A stretch of DNA of 64,000 nt from Pseudoalteromonas carrageenovora IAM 12662 (GTDB lineage: Bacteria; Pseudomonadota; Gammaproteobacteria; Enterobacterales; Alteromonadaceae): NCBI RefSeq assembly GCF_900239935.1, contig NZ_LT965928.1, positions 2,683,520-2,747,519 of the forward strand. The letters are read 5' to 3'. Each line of letters begins with the position of its first letter. Within the stretch, counting starts at the first letter, position 1. Made by a program: the position numbers and the translations under genes. Positions 52,832-61,727 of the stretch are shown here, one piece after another. The notes under the pieces were generated by a model. The model was not told where the DNA came from and made no database searches. It saw nothing but the letters and a program-made list of their open reading frames with translations.

Positions 52832-53425
52832 TTAATATTCGCTGCGGTACAAAGACCCGTCACGCTGCTGAATTTTTTCATTTCCCCACATTACATTTAT
52901 AGGGATCTCTGTACTGCCCGCCGACAAAACTTGCTTGTTTTCAATATTAACGAGCCGAGCATTAACTATATAGGCATGCTGCTGACGAGTCACTGTGCCG
53001 GTGATCACTAAGTCAATATTTTGGCGATTACGTAATTTACTTAAGTCGCGGCTTAAAATGCTGTCTGCATTTTGCGCTAAAATTAGATTGTTTCCGAGGC
53101 GGTACTCAACCGTATGATAGCCAAGCTGGGTAAACTGAGTTAATAAGCTTTCTTGAATTTGCAAGCTCAAGCCCGATGCTTGCCCTGTTACTAGCTTTGT
53201 ATCTAATGCATCTGCGTAATAAAAGCTGCTTACACCAATGCGCGCATTGGCATTTAAAGCACCATTTACTTGGTTAAGTTGTGAGGTTAAATTAACCATG
53301 TACTCGTTAACAGTATAAGGTGCCATTGCCGCTTTAGGGGCGTCAGTCGGTATGCTCGGCTCCTCAGGCGGAACCAAGTTACAAGCTGTTAAATTTAACA
53401 TTACTAAAGGCAGTAAAAGGCGCAT
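52832..53425 (-). CDS. FlgO-family outer-membrane lipoprotein (first of three)
   Basis: The lipoprotein is 197 residues from the ATG at 53425 (signal MRLLLPLVMLNLTAC), which has AGAGGA upstream. An in-frame ATG at 53464 would prefix 13 residues before the signal and is less likely. The FlgO-type domain has GLSLQIQESLLTQFTQLGYH, LILAQNADSILSRDLSKLRN and DLVITGTVTRQQHAYIVNAR. It is the most diverged of the three. It lies 56 bases downstream of a SPOR-type lipoprotein gene, with no terminator between them. Confidence 0.82.
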   Translation of the reverse strand: MRLLLPLVMLNLTACNLVPPEEPSIPTDAPKAAMAPYTVNEYMVNLTSQLNQVNGALNANARIGVSSFYYADALDTKLVTGQASGLSLQIQESLLTQFTQLGYHTVEYRLGNNLILAQNADSILSRDLSKLRNRQNIDLVITGTVTRQQHAYIVNARLVNIENKQVLSAGSTEIPINVMWGNEKIQQRDGSLYRSEY

Positions 53426-53481
53426 AGTTGCCGTCCTCTTTAAAACATAATGAGGATAAAGCAATTATTATGCCTACTTAT

Positions 53482-54099
53482 TTAATCTAATATGAAGGGC
53501 TGTTCGACATAATAACTAACTATACAATTTACACTTTGGCTCTTTAGTTTTTGACAATCAGCTGTCGCGTTTTCTTTACTTATATACGCACCTAGCTTTA
53601 AACGATTATACATTACGCCTTTAACATTAATTGTTTCAACATTTATAACGTAATTAGATTCAAGTAGTGCGGGGACCTTTTTCTGTAACTGCTTAAACGC
53701 AGAAGCTAATTGCTCTTTGTGAGTAATTGATAGCACTTGTAAAGCAAACTTTGGAGCACTTTTGTTATTATTGTTAGAGTTAAATCTGTTAGTTTTAGGC
53801 TCTTTATCAACCACTTTTTTTTCTTGCTTTAATACTGAGGTATTTTCTTCCTTTACCTTTGCAATAGTATTTAATTGCGATATTAATAAGCTTAGGTCTT
53901 CTTCAATAAGCAGTAAACGAGATAGTTCGGGCTTCATATTTTGCCATTGTTCAGAGCTCTTTTTTAGCTCATCAAGTTCTTGTGCCGTTATTTTTATATA
54001 ATTTTTAGTATTTTCATTCTCATCAACTACCTTATTGCTAGCACAGCCATAACTTAATAATACCGCACTAATTAAACAAATAACTTTAGCCCTTTTCAT
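53482..54099 (-). CDS. Lipoprotein with coiled coil and SPOR-like domain
   Basis: A 205-residue lipoprotein (lipobox LSYGC) of the same design as the one at 59796-60479. An N-terminal motif (YIKITAQELDELKKSSEQW) leads into a coiled coil at about 45-85, then a Lys/Asn-rich linker, then a SPOR-like C-terminal domain (FALQVLSITHKEQLASAFKQ, YNRLKLGAYISKENATADC) with a Cys-x9-Cys pair. SPOR domains bind denuded glycan strands of peptidoglycan. It lies 10 bases after the usher-like gene, in the same unit. The role in fibre assembly is inferred from position only. Confidence 0.75.
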   Translation of the reverse strand: MKRAKVICLISAVLLSYGCASNKVVDENENTKNYIKITAQELDELKKSSEQWQNMKPELSRLLLIEEDLSLLISQLNTIAKVKEENTSVLKQEKKVVDKEPKTNRFNSNNNNKSAPKFALQVLSITHKEQLASAFKQLQKKVPALLESNYVINVETINVKGVMYNRLKLGAYISKENATADCQKLKSQSVNCIVSYYVEQPFILD

Positions 54100-54109
54100 C
54101 CTAATTCCT

Positions 54110-57058
54110 TTAGTGGAGTATTTTGTGTTTTTCCACAGTGCAGTTAAGCCCTTGCGCTTTTATTGCGTTGCATACAGAGATAAGATCTGGCGAAATTTCT
54201 TTTGCATACCCTAACGCTAAAATAAACTTATTTTTAACTTTATCATGTATATAAAAAGCTTTTTTGTGCTCTATTTTTGGTGCTATTAATCGGTAATAAA
54301 TTTTTAATATGTTTAACGAGCTAAAACTCCCCGCATTAGCAATAGCGCCTGTTATTTCGCTAAGGGCTTTTAATGTAAGATCAACCCCCATTACAACATC
54401 TCCCTCTGGCGGCAATGACACATTGACATTTTGGGTGCTTTTTAGCTTCTTGCGCTGTTTATATTCATCATTTATAACCGCTTTATATTGCCCAGGCTTT
54501 AAATCTGTAAATAAATAATAACCATCATATGCAGCTTGAGCTTGCGCAATTTGTTCACCTTTTTTATTCAACAGTGAAACACTCGCAAACGGTTGAACTT
54601 GTATATCATCACCTTTTTGCTGATAAACAACCCCCTCCACTTCACTTGCATTATTTAACGCAAAATCCATGTATTCTACAAAACCAGCTCGAGGCGTTAT
54701 AGAAAAGCCATCATTAGCGGGAATTATAAATGGATCTTCAAAGCTATCTCTATCAAGTATTATGTCTGTCGTTCGGTTTGCAGGCATTGAAGTTAATAGC
54801 GCAATACCATGTTCATCTGTAATTGCTTGGCGGTAATTATGAACCCCTTTGACTTTAACGCCGGCTATCCCGCGCTCGTCATCATCCATAATGCCGTTAT
54901 TGTTTTGATCTAAAAATACTCTTAGCATTAAGCTACCCGTGTTAGTTAAGCTGTGCTTAGAGATAAAGTATGTATTGTTTTCTACATCAAACCCGAGACT
55001 AAAACGACTGTAAATGCCAAGTCGCCAATCATCATTACTATTGTAATTTACGTTACTTGTTAAGCTTAATTTGTCACTTTGCCAGTTGAGGCCTAATTCA
55101 GCCGATTGAATATTGTTACTGAGTGAGTCAGTTAAAGTAAGTTCTGCTTGTAAGTCTCTGCTCAGGTTACGGCTAAACTCTGCCTCATAACTTACAATTT
55201 CACTTACTGGTGATAACCTATAATCAACACCAAACCTTGTGTAAGTTCTACCAAAGCGCTTTTGAAAACGTGTTGTTCCAAATGTGCTCTTGGAGCTATT
55301 ATCGTGTTGCCATAGTAATTGGTTACTTAATGCAAAGCCTGAATACGAATAATTTAATTGGTTGCGTACTTGTTTAAAACGCCCTCTGGTATCACTATCG
55401 TCATATAAAAAGTTATTTTGATAAGAAAGTCGCCCATAAATATTATTCATTAGGCCACCAGCTAAATTTATTTGATAACTGTTAAAATCTTGCTGTTGTT
55501 CGTCGGTGCGGTTAGAGGCACTAAAAAGTAGTGATTGTTCGGCAAGTTGAGTTCGAGCTGTAAATTCAAATTCTTGTTCATTTTTATTGTTTTTTTCAAT
55601 GTTTGCATTTAATAGTAACCGGTCAAACACACTTATATTGGTACCAAAAGCATATTTGAGTAAATCATCATCTGAATTTTTTTGACCGAACGCTGCCGAG
55701 TAAACAGATACGTTATTAGTAAGCCCTTGTTCGTATCTCCCTGCAACTTGCCATCCATGCCCTTGTGAATTAAAAACATTATTATTTAGTAGCTGCTTAC
55801 CTTGTTCAGTAACTGATAATTCATAGTTGCCTTGCCCTTCTTTGAGCTGATTTCCATCTACAAAGTAATAGTCACTTTTGCGCTCAACTTGCCCTTGGGG
55901 GCCATAAAAAATAAGCTCAAAGTTATTAGCTCCAAATAATAAATCTATGTTATCAAAAATATATCGACCATCTGCGAGGCTCAGCTGCTGATCTATTAAT
56001 ATTTCATTGCGGTACAACTCTACATCCCAACCAGGCTGGATAGCACCACTTAAATTAATTTGATTATTAACTATTATTTTATTAGTTACATTATTAGACA
56101 CTTTAATGCCACGAGCATACTGGCTGTTATAGTTATTACCTACTTGAGTTGCGATTACATCACCAAAAGATATTTCTGTTGGCATAAAGCCATTTTCTAT
56201 GTTTTTGTCTAAATTTTGCTTTGTAAACGTTAACCTAGAATTGGTTAGTAAATCAGTACTTCGACCAGCCAAAAAATATTCAGCCGATAAATAAGCAAAA
56301 TCCTGCGTTCCTAAAAGGGAATAGTTTGTGGAATGCTTATCATCGCTTGCGGTAAAGTTTAACTGTAAATCAGCCACTGGGGAGGATAGTGCCTGATAAG
56401 GGCTTGCTTTCCAGGGAAGCGTTGGAGGCGACTTTTTATTAGCTGATTTAAAATTACGTGATTGCCTGTACCTTTGTAACTCAACTGGAAGCGGTATTTC
56501 TGAGCTAATAAATAGCTCTAGATCTGGGTAATCAATACTAAATTCTAGATTTAAAATACTATGTAAGCTTTTAATATCTACATAAATATCATCTTCAATA
56601 GTAATTTGGTTTTTTGCTAAAAAATAGCTTTGAGAAGAGCTAGTAAATACTGCCGGAGTAACAACAGCATTTAAGGAAAGTGGTTTTTGGTTTGCTCCAA
56701 CGCCTTGAGCTGTTCGATTGCTTACATCTACATTCATGGCAAATTGTAATATATCAAACAGGTCACTTAAACTAACATGCACACTTTGGGCGCTCTTAAT
56801 AGCGGCAACTTCACCTAGATAGTATGAGTTTAAATGAAGCGAGAGTATTAATAACTCCCCAGTTGCTATACGCTGCTGGGGACTTTCTTTAGCGGCGTTA
56901 TAATCGTTTAGATCAACGGATGTAGTTAGCTTTAGCTCAATTGCGCGTATTGTTGTTAAAGCATCCTCTACCGAAGCACCTTTGTTGGCATTTGCACAAG
57001 TGCTAAGCAGAGCGCTAATGCCTACAAATATTACACACAATAATTTATTTAGCTTCAT
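54110..57058 (-). CDS. Usher-like outer-membrane barrel protein with SPOR-like C-terminus
   Basis: A 982-residue exported protein (signal about 1-24). The N-terminal 200 residues are a mixed domain. A segment at about 310-395 (SGAIQPGWDVELYRNEIL, ADGRYIFDNIDLLFGANNFE, FYGPQGQVERKSDYYFV) resembles the loops of usher and usher-like proteins. Residues from about 400 to 700 alternate like a large outer-membrane beta-barrel. An SdrD-type calcium loop follows (FLDQNNNGIMDDDERGIAG, about 715), then a carboxypeptidase-regulatory-like fold (about 800-885), and finally about 75 residues similar to the SPOR modules of the neighbouring lipoproteins, with Cys-x9-Cys. It overlaps the chaperone gene by 14 bases. 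An usher role is inferred from the chaperone and subunit neighbours. Confidence 0.7.
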   Translation of the reverse strand: MKLNKLLCVIFVGISALLSTCANANKGASVEDALTTIRAIELKLTTSVDLNDYNAAKESPQQRIATGELLILSLHLNSYYLGEVAAIKSAQSVHVSLSDLFDILQFAMNVDVSNRTAQGVGANQKPLSLNAVVTPAVFTSSSQSYFLAKNQITIEDDIYVDIKSLHSILNLEFSIDYPDLELFISSEIPLPVELQRYRQSRNFKSANKKSPPTLPWKASPYQALSSPVADLQLNFTASDDKHSTNYSLLGTQDFAYLSAEYFLAGRSTDLLTNSRLTFTKQNLDKNIENGFMPTEISFGDVIATQVGNNYNSQYARGIKVSNNVTNKIIVNNQINLSGAIQPGWDVELYRNEILIDQQLSLADGRYIFDNIDLLFGANNFELIFYGPQGQVERKSDYYFVDGNQLKEGQGNYELSVTEQGKQLLNNNVFNSQGHGWQVAGRYEQGLTNNVSVYSAAFGQKNSDDDLLKYAFGTNISVFDRLLLNANIEKNNKNEQEFEFTARTQLAEQSLLFSASNRTDEQQQDFNSYQINLAGGLMNNIYGRLSYQNNFLYDDSDTRGRFKQVRNQLNYSYSGFALSNQLLWQHDNSSKSTFGTTRFQKRFGRTYTRFGVDYRLSPVSEIVSYEAEFSRNLSRDLQAELTLTDSLSNNIQSAELGLNWQSDKLSLTSNVNYNSNDDWRLGIYSRFSLGFDVENNTYFISKHSLTNTGSLMLRVFLDQNNNGIMDDDERGIAGVKVKGVHNYRQAITDEHGIALLTSMPANRTTDIILDRDSFEDPFIIPANDGFSITPRAGFVEYMDFALNNASEVEGVVYQQKGDDIQVQPFASVSLLNKKGEQIAQAQAAYDGYYLFTDLKPGQYKAVINDEYKQRKKLKSTQNVNVSLPPEGDVVMGVDLTLKALSEITGAIANAGSFSSLNILKIYYRLIAPKIEHKKAFYIHDKVKNKFILALGYAKEISPDLISVCNAIKAQGLNCTVEKHKILH

Positions 57059-57875
57059 TCACTGTTAATACATTAAGTGATTGTGATGTTAAAGGAAGCG
57101 TGTATTGTGCAAATTCAAGATCTTTATACTCCTGACTTCCTTCATATTTAAAAATAACTTTGCCTGTTTTATCTAAATTTTTATCACTAAATAAGCTAAG
57201 CGTTACAAACGCGTTGTTTACTTCGGGATAAATACTTAAATTGCCAATTTCTGCAATTTTAACTTGCTCGTTATTGCTATCAACAAAGTAAGCACTTAAT
57301 TTACCGTAGCTACTAAACTTACCCTCTCGGTTTATATTTAGCAAAAACTGAGGGCGTTTATTACTGTTATTTAAAACTAATTGAGCTTGTTCAATGACTA
57401 CATTAGGCTGTTGCATGTCTTTACGTAACAGAATGGGAATACTATAACTCATAATCATATTTACTTTTATAGAGCTTGTTTTATTAGTATTTTCGCCTGG
57501 GAGGGCCTGAAACAATAAGTGAGAACGGTACTCACCAGAAACTAAGTTTTTAGGCTTACGTATTGCGATTTTTACTGTTTGCTTTTCACCCGGGGCTAAA
57601 CGCATTTGTTTTGGTGACAATCGCGCCATTGTACTTAAACTCTCATTAGTAGGTTCTGCTAATTGTATATAACCACCCGTTGGCTGCGCTTGCTTTTCGC
57701 TCCACAAAACACGATATGTTTGATATTTATCGCCCGTATTAATTACGGTAACTTTAGCCGTTCTTTGGCGCTCATCAAAACTAATACGAGTTGGAGAAAT
57801 AAGTAAATTTGCATGTGCACTTTTCCCTATAGTACATACACTCAGTGCAAGCAGCACAACAACTTTATAAAACAT
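57045..57875 (-). CDS. PapD-like periplasmic pilus chaperone
   Basis: A periplasmic chaperone of 276 residues with a signal peptide (about 1-22, ending SAHA-N). The first Ig-like domain has LLISPTRISFDERQRTAKVT and the conserved block MRLAPGEKQTVKIAIRKPKN, followed by SGEYRSHLLF. The second domain covers about 145-250. These are the hallmarks of PapD-type donor-strand chaperones of non-classical chaperone-usher systems. It lies between two DUF4402-type subunit genes and the usher-like gene, and overlaps the latter. Confidence 0.85.
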   Translation of the reverse strand: MFYKVVVLLALSVCTIGKSAHANLLISPTRISFDERQRTAKVTVINTGDKYQTYRVLWSEKQAQPTGGYIQLAEPTNESLSTMARLSPKQMRLAPGEKQTVKIAIRKPKNLVSGEYRSHLLFQALPGENTNKTSSIKVNMIMSYSIPILLRKDMQQPNVVIEQAQLVLNNSNKRPQFLLNINREGKFSSYGKLSAYFVDSNNEQVKIAEIGNLSIYPEVNNAFVTLSLFSDKNLDKTGKVIFKYEGSQEYKDLEFAQYTLPLTSQSLNVLTVNEAK

Positions 57876-57884
57876 GTTTTTCCT

Positions 57885-58361
57885 TTAGTAATCAATCGTA
57901 ATTTCTAATTGTGTGTCGGTAATAAAACTACCATCTAAGTAACCTTGGCTTGTCCCTGTAGTAATTAAACGGCCACCTACTTTTAATAAAAGCTCTCCAA
58001 ACTCATCGCTAGCTTGCGTTCTAGGTAAATCCACTAGGACCACCGAAAACTTAGCACTATTCGATCCTAGTGCTTCGCTTTGCAATGTTGAATCACTTGT
58101 TTTATTAAACGAAACTTGAGTAAGAGGAGGTAAGCCAGTAAATAAAAGCTCTGCGGGGTTCCCCTCTGCTAAAACATAAATACTACCAAATGTAGTAGTT
58201 TCACCTTCATGATTAATAGTTATAGAGCTTAAGGTATTATTTTGAGGAATAACTAAAGTGCCAAAATTGAGAGGCTCTTGCTGTATGCTATCGCAATAAA
58301 CCGACTTACTAAAAATCAGCAATAGCGAAGCATACAAAAAGCGCATTATTTGCTTAAGCAC
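57885..58361 (-). CDS. DUF4402-type surface fibre subunit (minor or tip)
   Basis: A 158-residue exported protein with a signal (about 1-23). The body is typical of DUF4402: an initial L-N-F-G-x-L-V-I strand, a Ser/Thr-rich beta-sandwich, and a final G-Y-L-D-G-S-F...I-D-Y strand. DUF4402 proteins are found as presumed pilus subunits with dedicated chaperones. It begins 3 bases after the stop of the other DUF4402 gene and precedes the chaperone by 9 bases. Tip or minor status is a guess from its smaller size and order. Confidence 0.75.
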   Translation of the reverse strand: MLKQIMRFLYASLLLIFSKSVYCDSIQQEPLNFGTLVIPQNNTLSSITINHEGETTTFGSIYVLAEGNPAELLFTGLPPLTQVSFNKTSDSTLQSEALGSNSAKFSVVLVDLPRTQASDEFGELLLKVGGRLITTGTSQGYLDGSFITDTQLEITIDY

Positions 58362-58364
58362 TTA

Positions 58365-58967
58365 TCAATAAGACACTTCAATATTGAAGCTACCTGAATA
58401 CTCACCATCAGGATAATCCACACTTGATACACTTGACGAAGTAGACAACGTTGCGCCTATATTAAATGATACAGCGCCGTCAGCTCCTGCTTGTAAGTTA
58501 GGAGATCCCTGCGTATAAAGCGCCCCCGCATTTGTTCCACTTGTTATAAAATATGTCCAAGAATCGACAGTAAAGTCGGGCTCATTTACCCCCTGTCCTG
58601 CAGAAGACACTATTAAGGTATTTACCGGATCAGTAATAGTTAAAATAGAATTAGGTACTACATCGGACACACTAAAACCAGCAGCCTCACCATCCTCTAT
58701 TACTGAAATAGTTGCAGTATTACTAACGGGGTTTGACTGTGTAGAAACAGGGCTTGCGTCAGGGTCTGGATTAACCACAAGTGTAGCTTGTTCAGCGCCT
58801 GTTGGATCTGCAATAGCACGAATAGTACCAAAACTTAAATCGTTATCTTTTGTAAGAACAACCGCATTTTGTACCGTTACTTTTGCTTCAAATGATTCTG
58901 TTGCTGCAAAAGAGCTAAACGAACTGGCCGCTGTAACTACAGCTAGTGTAGATAAATAAAACTTCAT
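58365..58967 (-). CDS. DUF4402-type surface fibre subunit (probable major subunit)
   Basis: A 200-residue exported protein with a signal (about 1-21, ending SSFAA). The body has DUF4402 features: VTVQNAVVLTKDNDLSFGTI near the N-terminus, a beta-rich Ser/Asn/Thr core and the end YPDGEYSGSFNIEVSY. It is the first of the two subunit genes. A 114-base gap precedes it, giving space for a promoter or for differential expression. It has no Cys in the mature part. The major-subunit role is inferred. Confidence 0.78.
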   Translation of the reverse strand: MKFYLSTLAVVTAASSFSSFAATESFEAKVTVQNAVVLTKDNDLSFGTIRAIADPTGAEQATLVVNPDPDASPVSTQSNPVSNTATISVIEDGEAAGFSVSDVVPNSILTITDPVNTLIVSSAGQGVNEPDFTVDSWTYFITSGTNAGALYTQGSPNLQAGADGAVSFNIGATLSTSSSVSSVDYPDGEYSGSFNIEVSY

Positions 58968-59081
58968 GCTAAATCCTTATGAGAAAATGGGCCTTATTAA
59001 ATTTTGCCCAACTGTAATTATTATCGACCACTAATTCAAATACTTTAATACTATATAAGCTCAAAAGGCTTAGTTTATCAA

Positions 59082-59729
59082 TTATATTGGCTTTCCTATA
59101 AATGCAGCGATATCACACGCTTGATCTAATTGATTTACTAAATAACAAAACATGCTTACCTCAGCATTACTTTTAAACGGACCTACACGTAACCCATACA
59201 ACGTAATATTGCTTTTTTTGTTCTCAAACACTGCAAAACTAAATTGAGAAAATGCATTAGGATAAAACGCCTTAAGCTTTGTAACTTTCGCAATCGCAAA
59301 ATCGGGATTTAAATACCAACCGAGTTGAGCCCCTACTTTAGACTCATCTATTAAAGCTAGATCTAAATTCTGAGGGGTAGATAATTTAGCCTCAGAAAGA
59401 GAATTAACTGTAGTAGGTTCAAGAGGTTTTACAGCTTCGTTGCTATAAGTAATATCAGGTTTGTTTTGGGTTAATAAAGGAGGGTTTTCACTCAATTCGC
59501 TTTGAGAAGATAACGCCATAATTAGCAGCTGTAAATCCGCTTCCATAGCAGTTAATTTGGCGATGCTATCTTGCTGCATATGCCACTGCGATACGAACTC
59601 TTTGACCTGTTTGTCTGTTATTAAGGTATGTTGCGTGCTTTCTTGTTTAACCGTCGCACTAGTACATCCATAGAGACCAAAAGGTATAAGTAAAGTTAGT
59701 ATTAAATGAAAATTCCTAAAACAGCGCAT
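59082..59729 (-). CDS. Lipoprotein with coiled coil and SPOR-like domain (diverged)
   Basis: A 215-residue lipoprotein (signal with lipobox LYGC). It shares the N-terminal layout of its two relatives (ITDKQVKEFVSQWHMQQDSI, then a heptad-like MEADLQLLIMAL). After a linker it has a SPOR-like end (FAVFENKKSNITLYGLRVGP) with the Cys-x9-Cys pair. The similarity to the other two is weaker. It is 66 bases downstream of the lipoprotein gene at 59796 and 114 bases upstream of the major DUF4402 gene. Confidence 0.7.
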   Translation of the reverse strand: MRCFRNFHLILTLLIPFGLYGCTSATVKQESTQHTLITDKQVKEFVSQWHMQQDSIAKLTAMEADLQLLIMALSSQSELSENPPLLTQNKPDITYSNEAVKPLEPTTVNSLSEAKLSTPQNLDLALIDESKVGAQLGWYLNPDFAIAKVTKLKAFYPNAFSQFSFAVFENKKSNITLYGLRVGPFKSNAEVSMFCYLVNQLDQACDIAAFIGKPI

Positions 59730-59795
59730 TAAAAGTACTCAGACAACCTAGATAACGTCCCAAAGCAAATTATGCGCCACTTTCAATAAATTTAG

Positions 59796-60479
59796 TTACA
59801 ACTTAATAGGTTTATCTGTGTAATTACTTACTATGCAATCAAGCTTATATAGCTTAAATACGTCACAGTCAGCTTTTGCATTTTTAAAGTTTTGGTAAGA
59901 GCCTAGCTTCAGCCTGTAAAAAGTTTTGTTATTTATTTTTGCGGTTTCTACATTTGTCAGTATTTTGTCTCTAAATAATGGGGCTGCTTTGGTATTTAGC
60001 TCTTTCCATGCCTTTGCTACACCGTTTTGCGAATCAACAGAGGCAACCTGTAATGCAAATACATGTTTAGGTGTATTTAATTTAACAGCTTGCTTTTTAT
60101 TGCTGTAGTTTTGCTTAACCTGTCGCGGGCGCGATTGCGTACTGCGGGTATTGCGTGGCGAGCGTACTGACTTACTGCTATAGCCTTGGTTAGACTGAGC
60201 TATAGCTTTGCTGTTTATAATGTCTATATGGTTTACTAAATAAGTTATTTCTTTTTCTAATTTTAAAATGCGCTCAATACCCGCTCGGGCTTGTTGCCAT
60301 TGCATGGCGGCATCTTTTAGCTGAGCAAGCTCTAGGGCTGTAATAGATACGTAGTCTGGTGTGTTAGTTTGCGGTGTGTTGCTTGTTTTTATTTCAGGCG
60401 TAACACTGCATGCTGTGCCAAATAAAAGCATCAGCAAGCTAAGTAATAGCCCAATGTTATTTTTTTTATGTATAAACAT
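59796..60479 (-). CDS. Lipoprotein with coiled coil and SPOR-like domain (first gene of cluster)
   Basis: A 227-residue lipoprotein (lipobox region FGTAC). The N-terminal motif is YVSITALELAQLKDAAMQWQ, followed by a coiled coil (about 55-80), a basic Arg/Ser/Gln/Lys-rich linker (about 90-130) and a SPOR domain (HVFALQVASVDSQNGVAKAW, FYRLKLGSYQNFKNAKADC) with Cys-x9-Cys. It opens the minus-strand cluster that runs to 51450, after a 349-base gap downstream of galU. No flagellar sigma element was found before it. Confidence 0.75.
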   Translation of the reverse strand: MFIHKKNNIGLLLSLLMLLFGTACSVTPEIKTSNTPQTNTPDYVSITALELAQLKDAAMQWQQARAGIERILKLEKEITYLVNHIDIINSKAIAQSNQGYSSKSVRSPRNTRSTQSRPRQVKQNYSNKKQAVKLNTPKHVFALQVASVDSQNGVAKAWKELNTKAAPLFRDKILTNVETAKINNKTFYRLKLGSYQNFKNAKADCDVFKLYKLDCIVSNYTDKPIKL

Positions 60480-60828
60480 GTATTTGTTGTCCTGAAAGTA
60501 GTGCCTTTACACTTACATTTCAGTTAAACATTCTCACAAGAAAGCGTTTAACTTTATTAAGCTTTGAGCTATTAACTTAGCTCTTCGTATGCTTTTTTAT
60601 GTTTTATAAAACACAATATTGCATACTCCACCCCTTCCTTGAGAGCATTATTTAATACAAATTTAATGCCAGTTAACTTAAACTTTACAACATAAATTAC
60701 AATCTGTCTGTAATGTCCCTAAAACATTTCTGTTTTAGAGCTTTCTTATTAATGCATATTTATTGTAATGAATAAATATAAAAAAAGGCGCCAAATAGGC
60801 GCCTTAAGGAATTAAATAAAATAACTAA
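60480..60828. other. Intergenic region between galU and the fibre cluster
   Basis: A 349-base gap. It holds the galU terminator (60785-60805) and a second perfect 8-base-pair hairpin (CTAAAACA/TGTTTTAG, 60719-60738). It must also hold the promoter of the fibre cluster, but I cannot place it with confidence. No ORF, repeat or RNA gene is seen. Confidence 0.6.
60785..60805 (-). terminator. Terminator of galU
   Basis: Minus-strand arms AAGGCGCC and GGCGCCTT around a 5-base loop, followed by TTTTTATATT. It begins about 23 bases after the galU stop. Confidence 0.9.
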
Positions 60829-61707
60829 TTAAATTAGTGTTTTAATAAATGATTTGAGTTCACCTGCAAATTCATCACGGCGTAGTGCAAATTCAATCGT
60901 TGCTTTTAAGTAACCTATTTTACTACCACAATCGTGACTACGGCCTTTAATTGCATAAGCATCAACTTTTTCATGCTCCATTAGCATTGCAATGGCATCT
61001 GTTAGCTGAATTTCGTTGCCTGCACCTTGAGGTGTTTTAGCAAGTAATGGCCAAATATTTTCACTTAATACATAACGCCCTACTACAGCTAAGTTAGAAG
61101 GAGCTTGATCAACAGGCGGTTTTTCTACCATGTTTGTAATGGGTGAGCTTTCACCTTGCTGTAAGTCAACATCGCCTAAATCAACCACACCAAACTTATC
61201 TACTTCATCCATTGGCACTGATTCAACCATTATTTGGCTGTGTTTTGTTTGCTCAAAATGAGCAATCATTTCAGCTAGGTTGTCTTTTTTTAGATCGCTT
61301 TCTACGTCATCAATAATTACATCTGGCAAAATTACAACAAACGGTTCGTTACCAATAATTGGCGCCGCACAGTTAATTGCGTGGCCTAGGCCTTTAGCTT
61401 CACCTTGGCGTACGTGAATAATAGTGACGTCTTTAGGGCAAATAGCCTGCACTTCGGCAAGTAATTGCCGCTTAACACGTTTCTCTAATGTGGCTTCTAG
61501 TTCAAAGCTTGTATCAAAATGGTTTTCGATAGAATTTTTGCTTGAGTGAGTTACAAGTACTATTTCTTTAATACCTGCTGCAACCGCTTCATTTACTACA
61601 TATTGAATAAGTGGACGGTCCACTATTGGTAGCATTTCTTTAGGGATTGCTTTTGTGGCAGGTAACATACGGGTACCTAGTCCAGCTACTGGGATCACTG
61701 CTTTCAT
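60829..61707 (-). CDS. galU: UTP-glucose-1-phosphate uridylyltransferase GalU
   Basis: GalU makes UDP-glucose from UTP and glucose-1-phosphate for polysaccharide synthesis. The 292-residue protein starts [20 protein letters not shown], the nucleotidyltransferase motif. It also has [33 protein letters not shown] and the [15 protein letters not shown] motif. The length is typical. It is 20 bases downstream of thyA and ends at a strong terminator. Confidence 0.97.
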   Translation of the reverse strand: MKAVIPVAGLGTRMLPATKAIPKEMLPIVDRPLIQYVVNEAVAAGIKEIVLVTHSSKNSIENHFDTSFELEATLEKRVKRQLLAEVQAICPKDVTIIHVRQGEAKGLGHAINCAAPIIGNEPFVVILPDVIIDDVESDLKKDNLAEMIAHFEQTKHSQIMVESVPMDEVDKFGVVDLGDVDLQQGESSPITNMVEKPPVDQAPSNLAVVGRYVLSENIWPLLAKTPQGAGNEIQLTDAIAMLMEHEKVDAYAIKGRSHDCGSKIGYLKATIEFALRRDEFAGELKSFIKTLI

Positions 61708-61727
61708 TTTAGTTTTCCTTAATCTTT

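Noticed and set aside
52819..52881. Longer N-terminus for the second FlgO-family protein
   Set aside because: The extension overlaps the previous gene and puts 21 residues before a clear lipoprotein signal. The ATG at 52818 has a good ribosome site.
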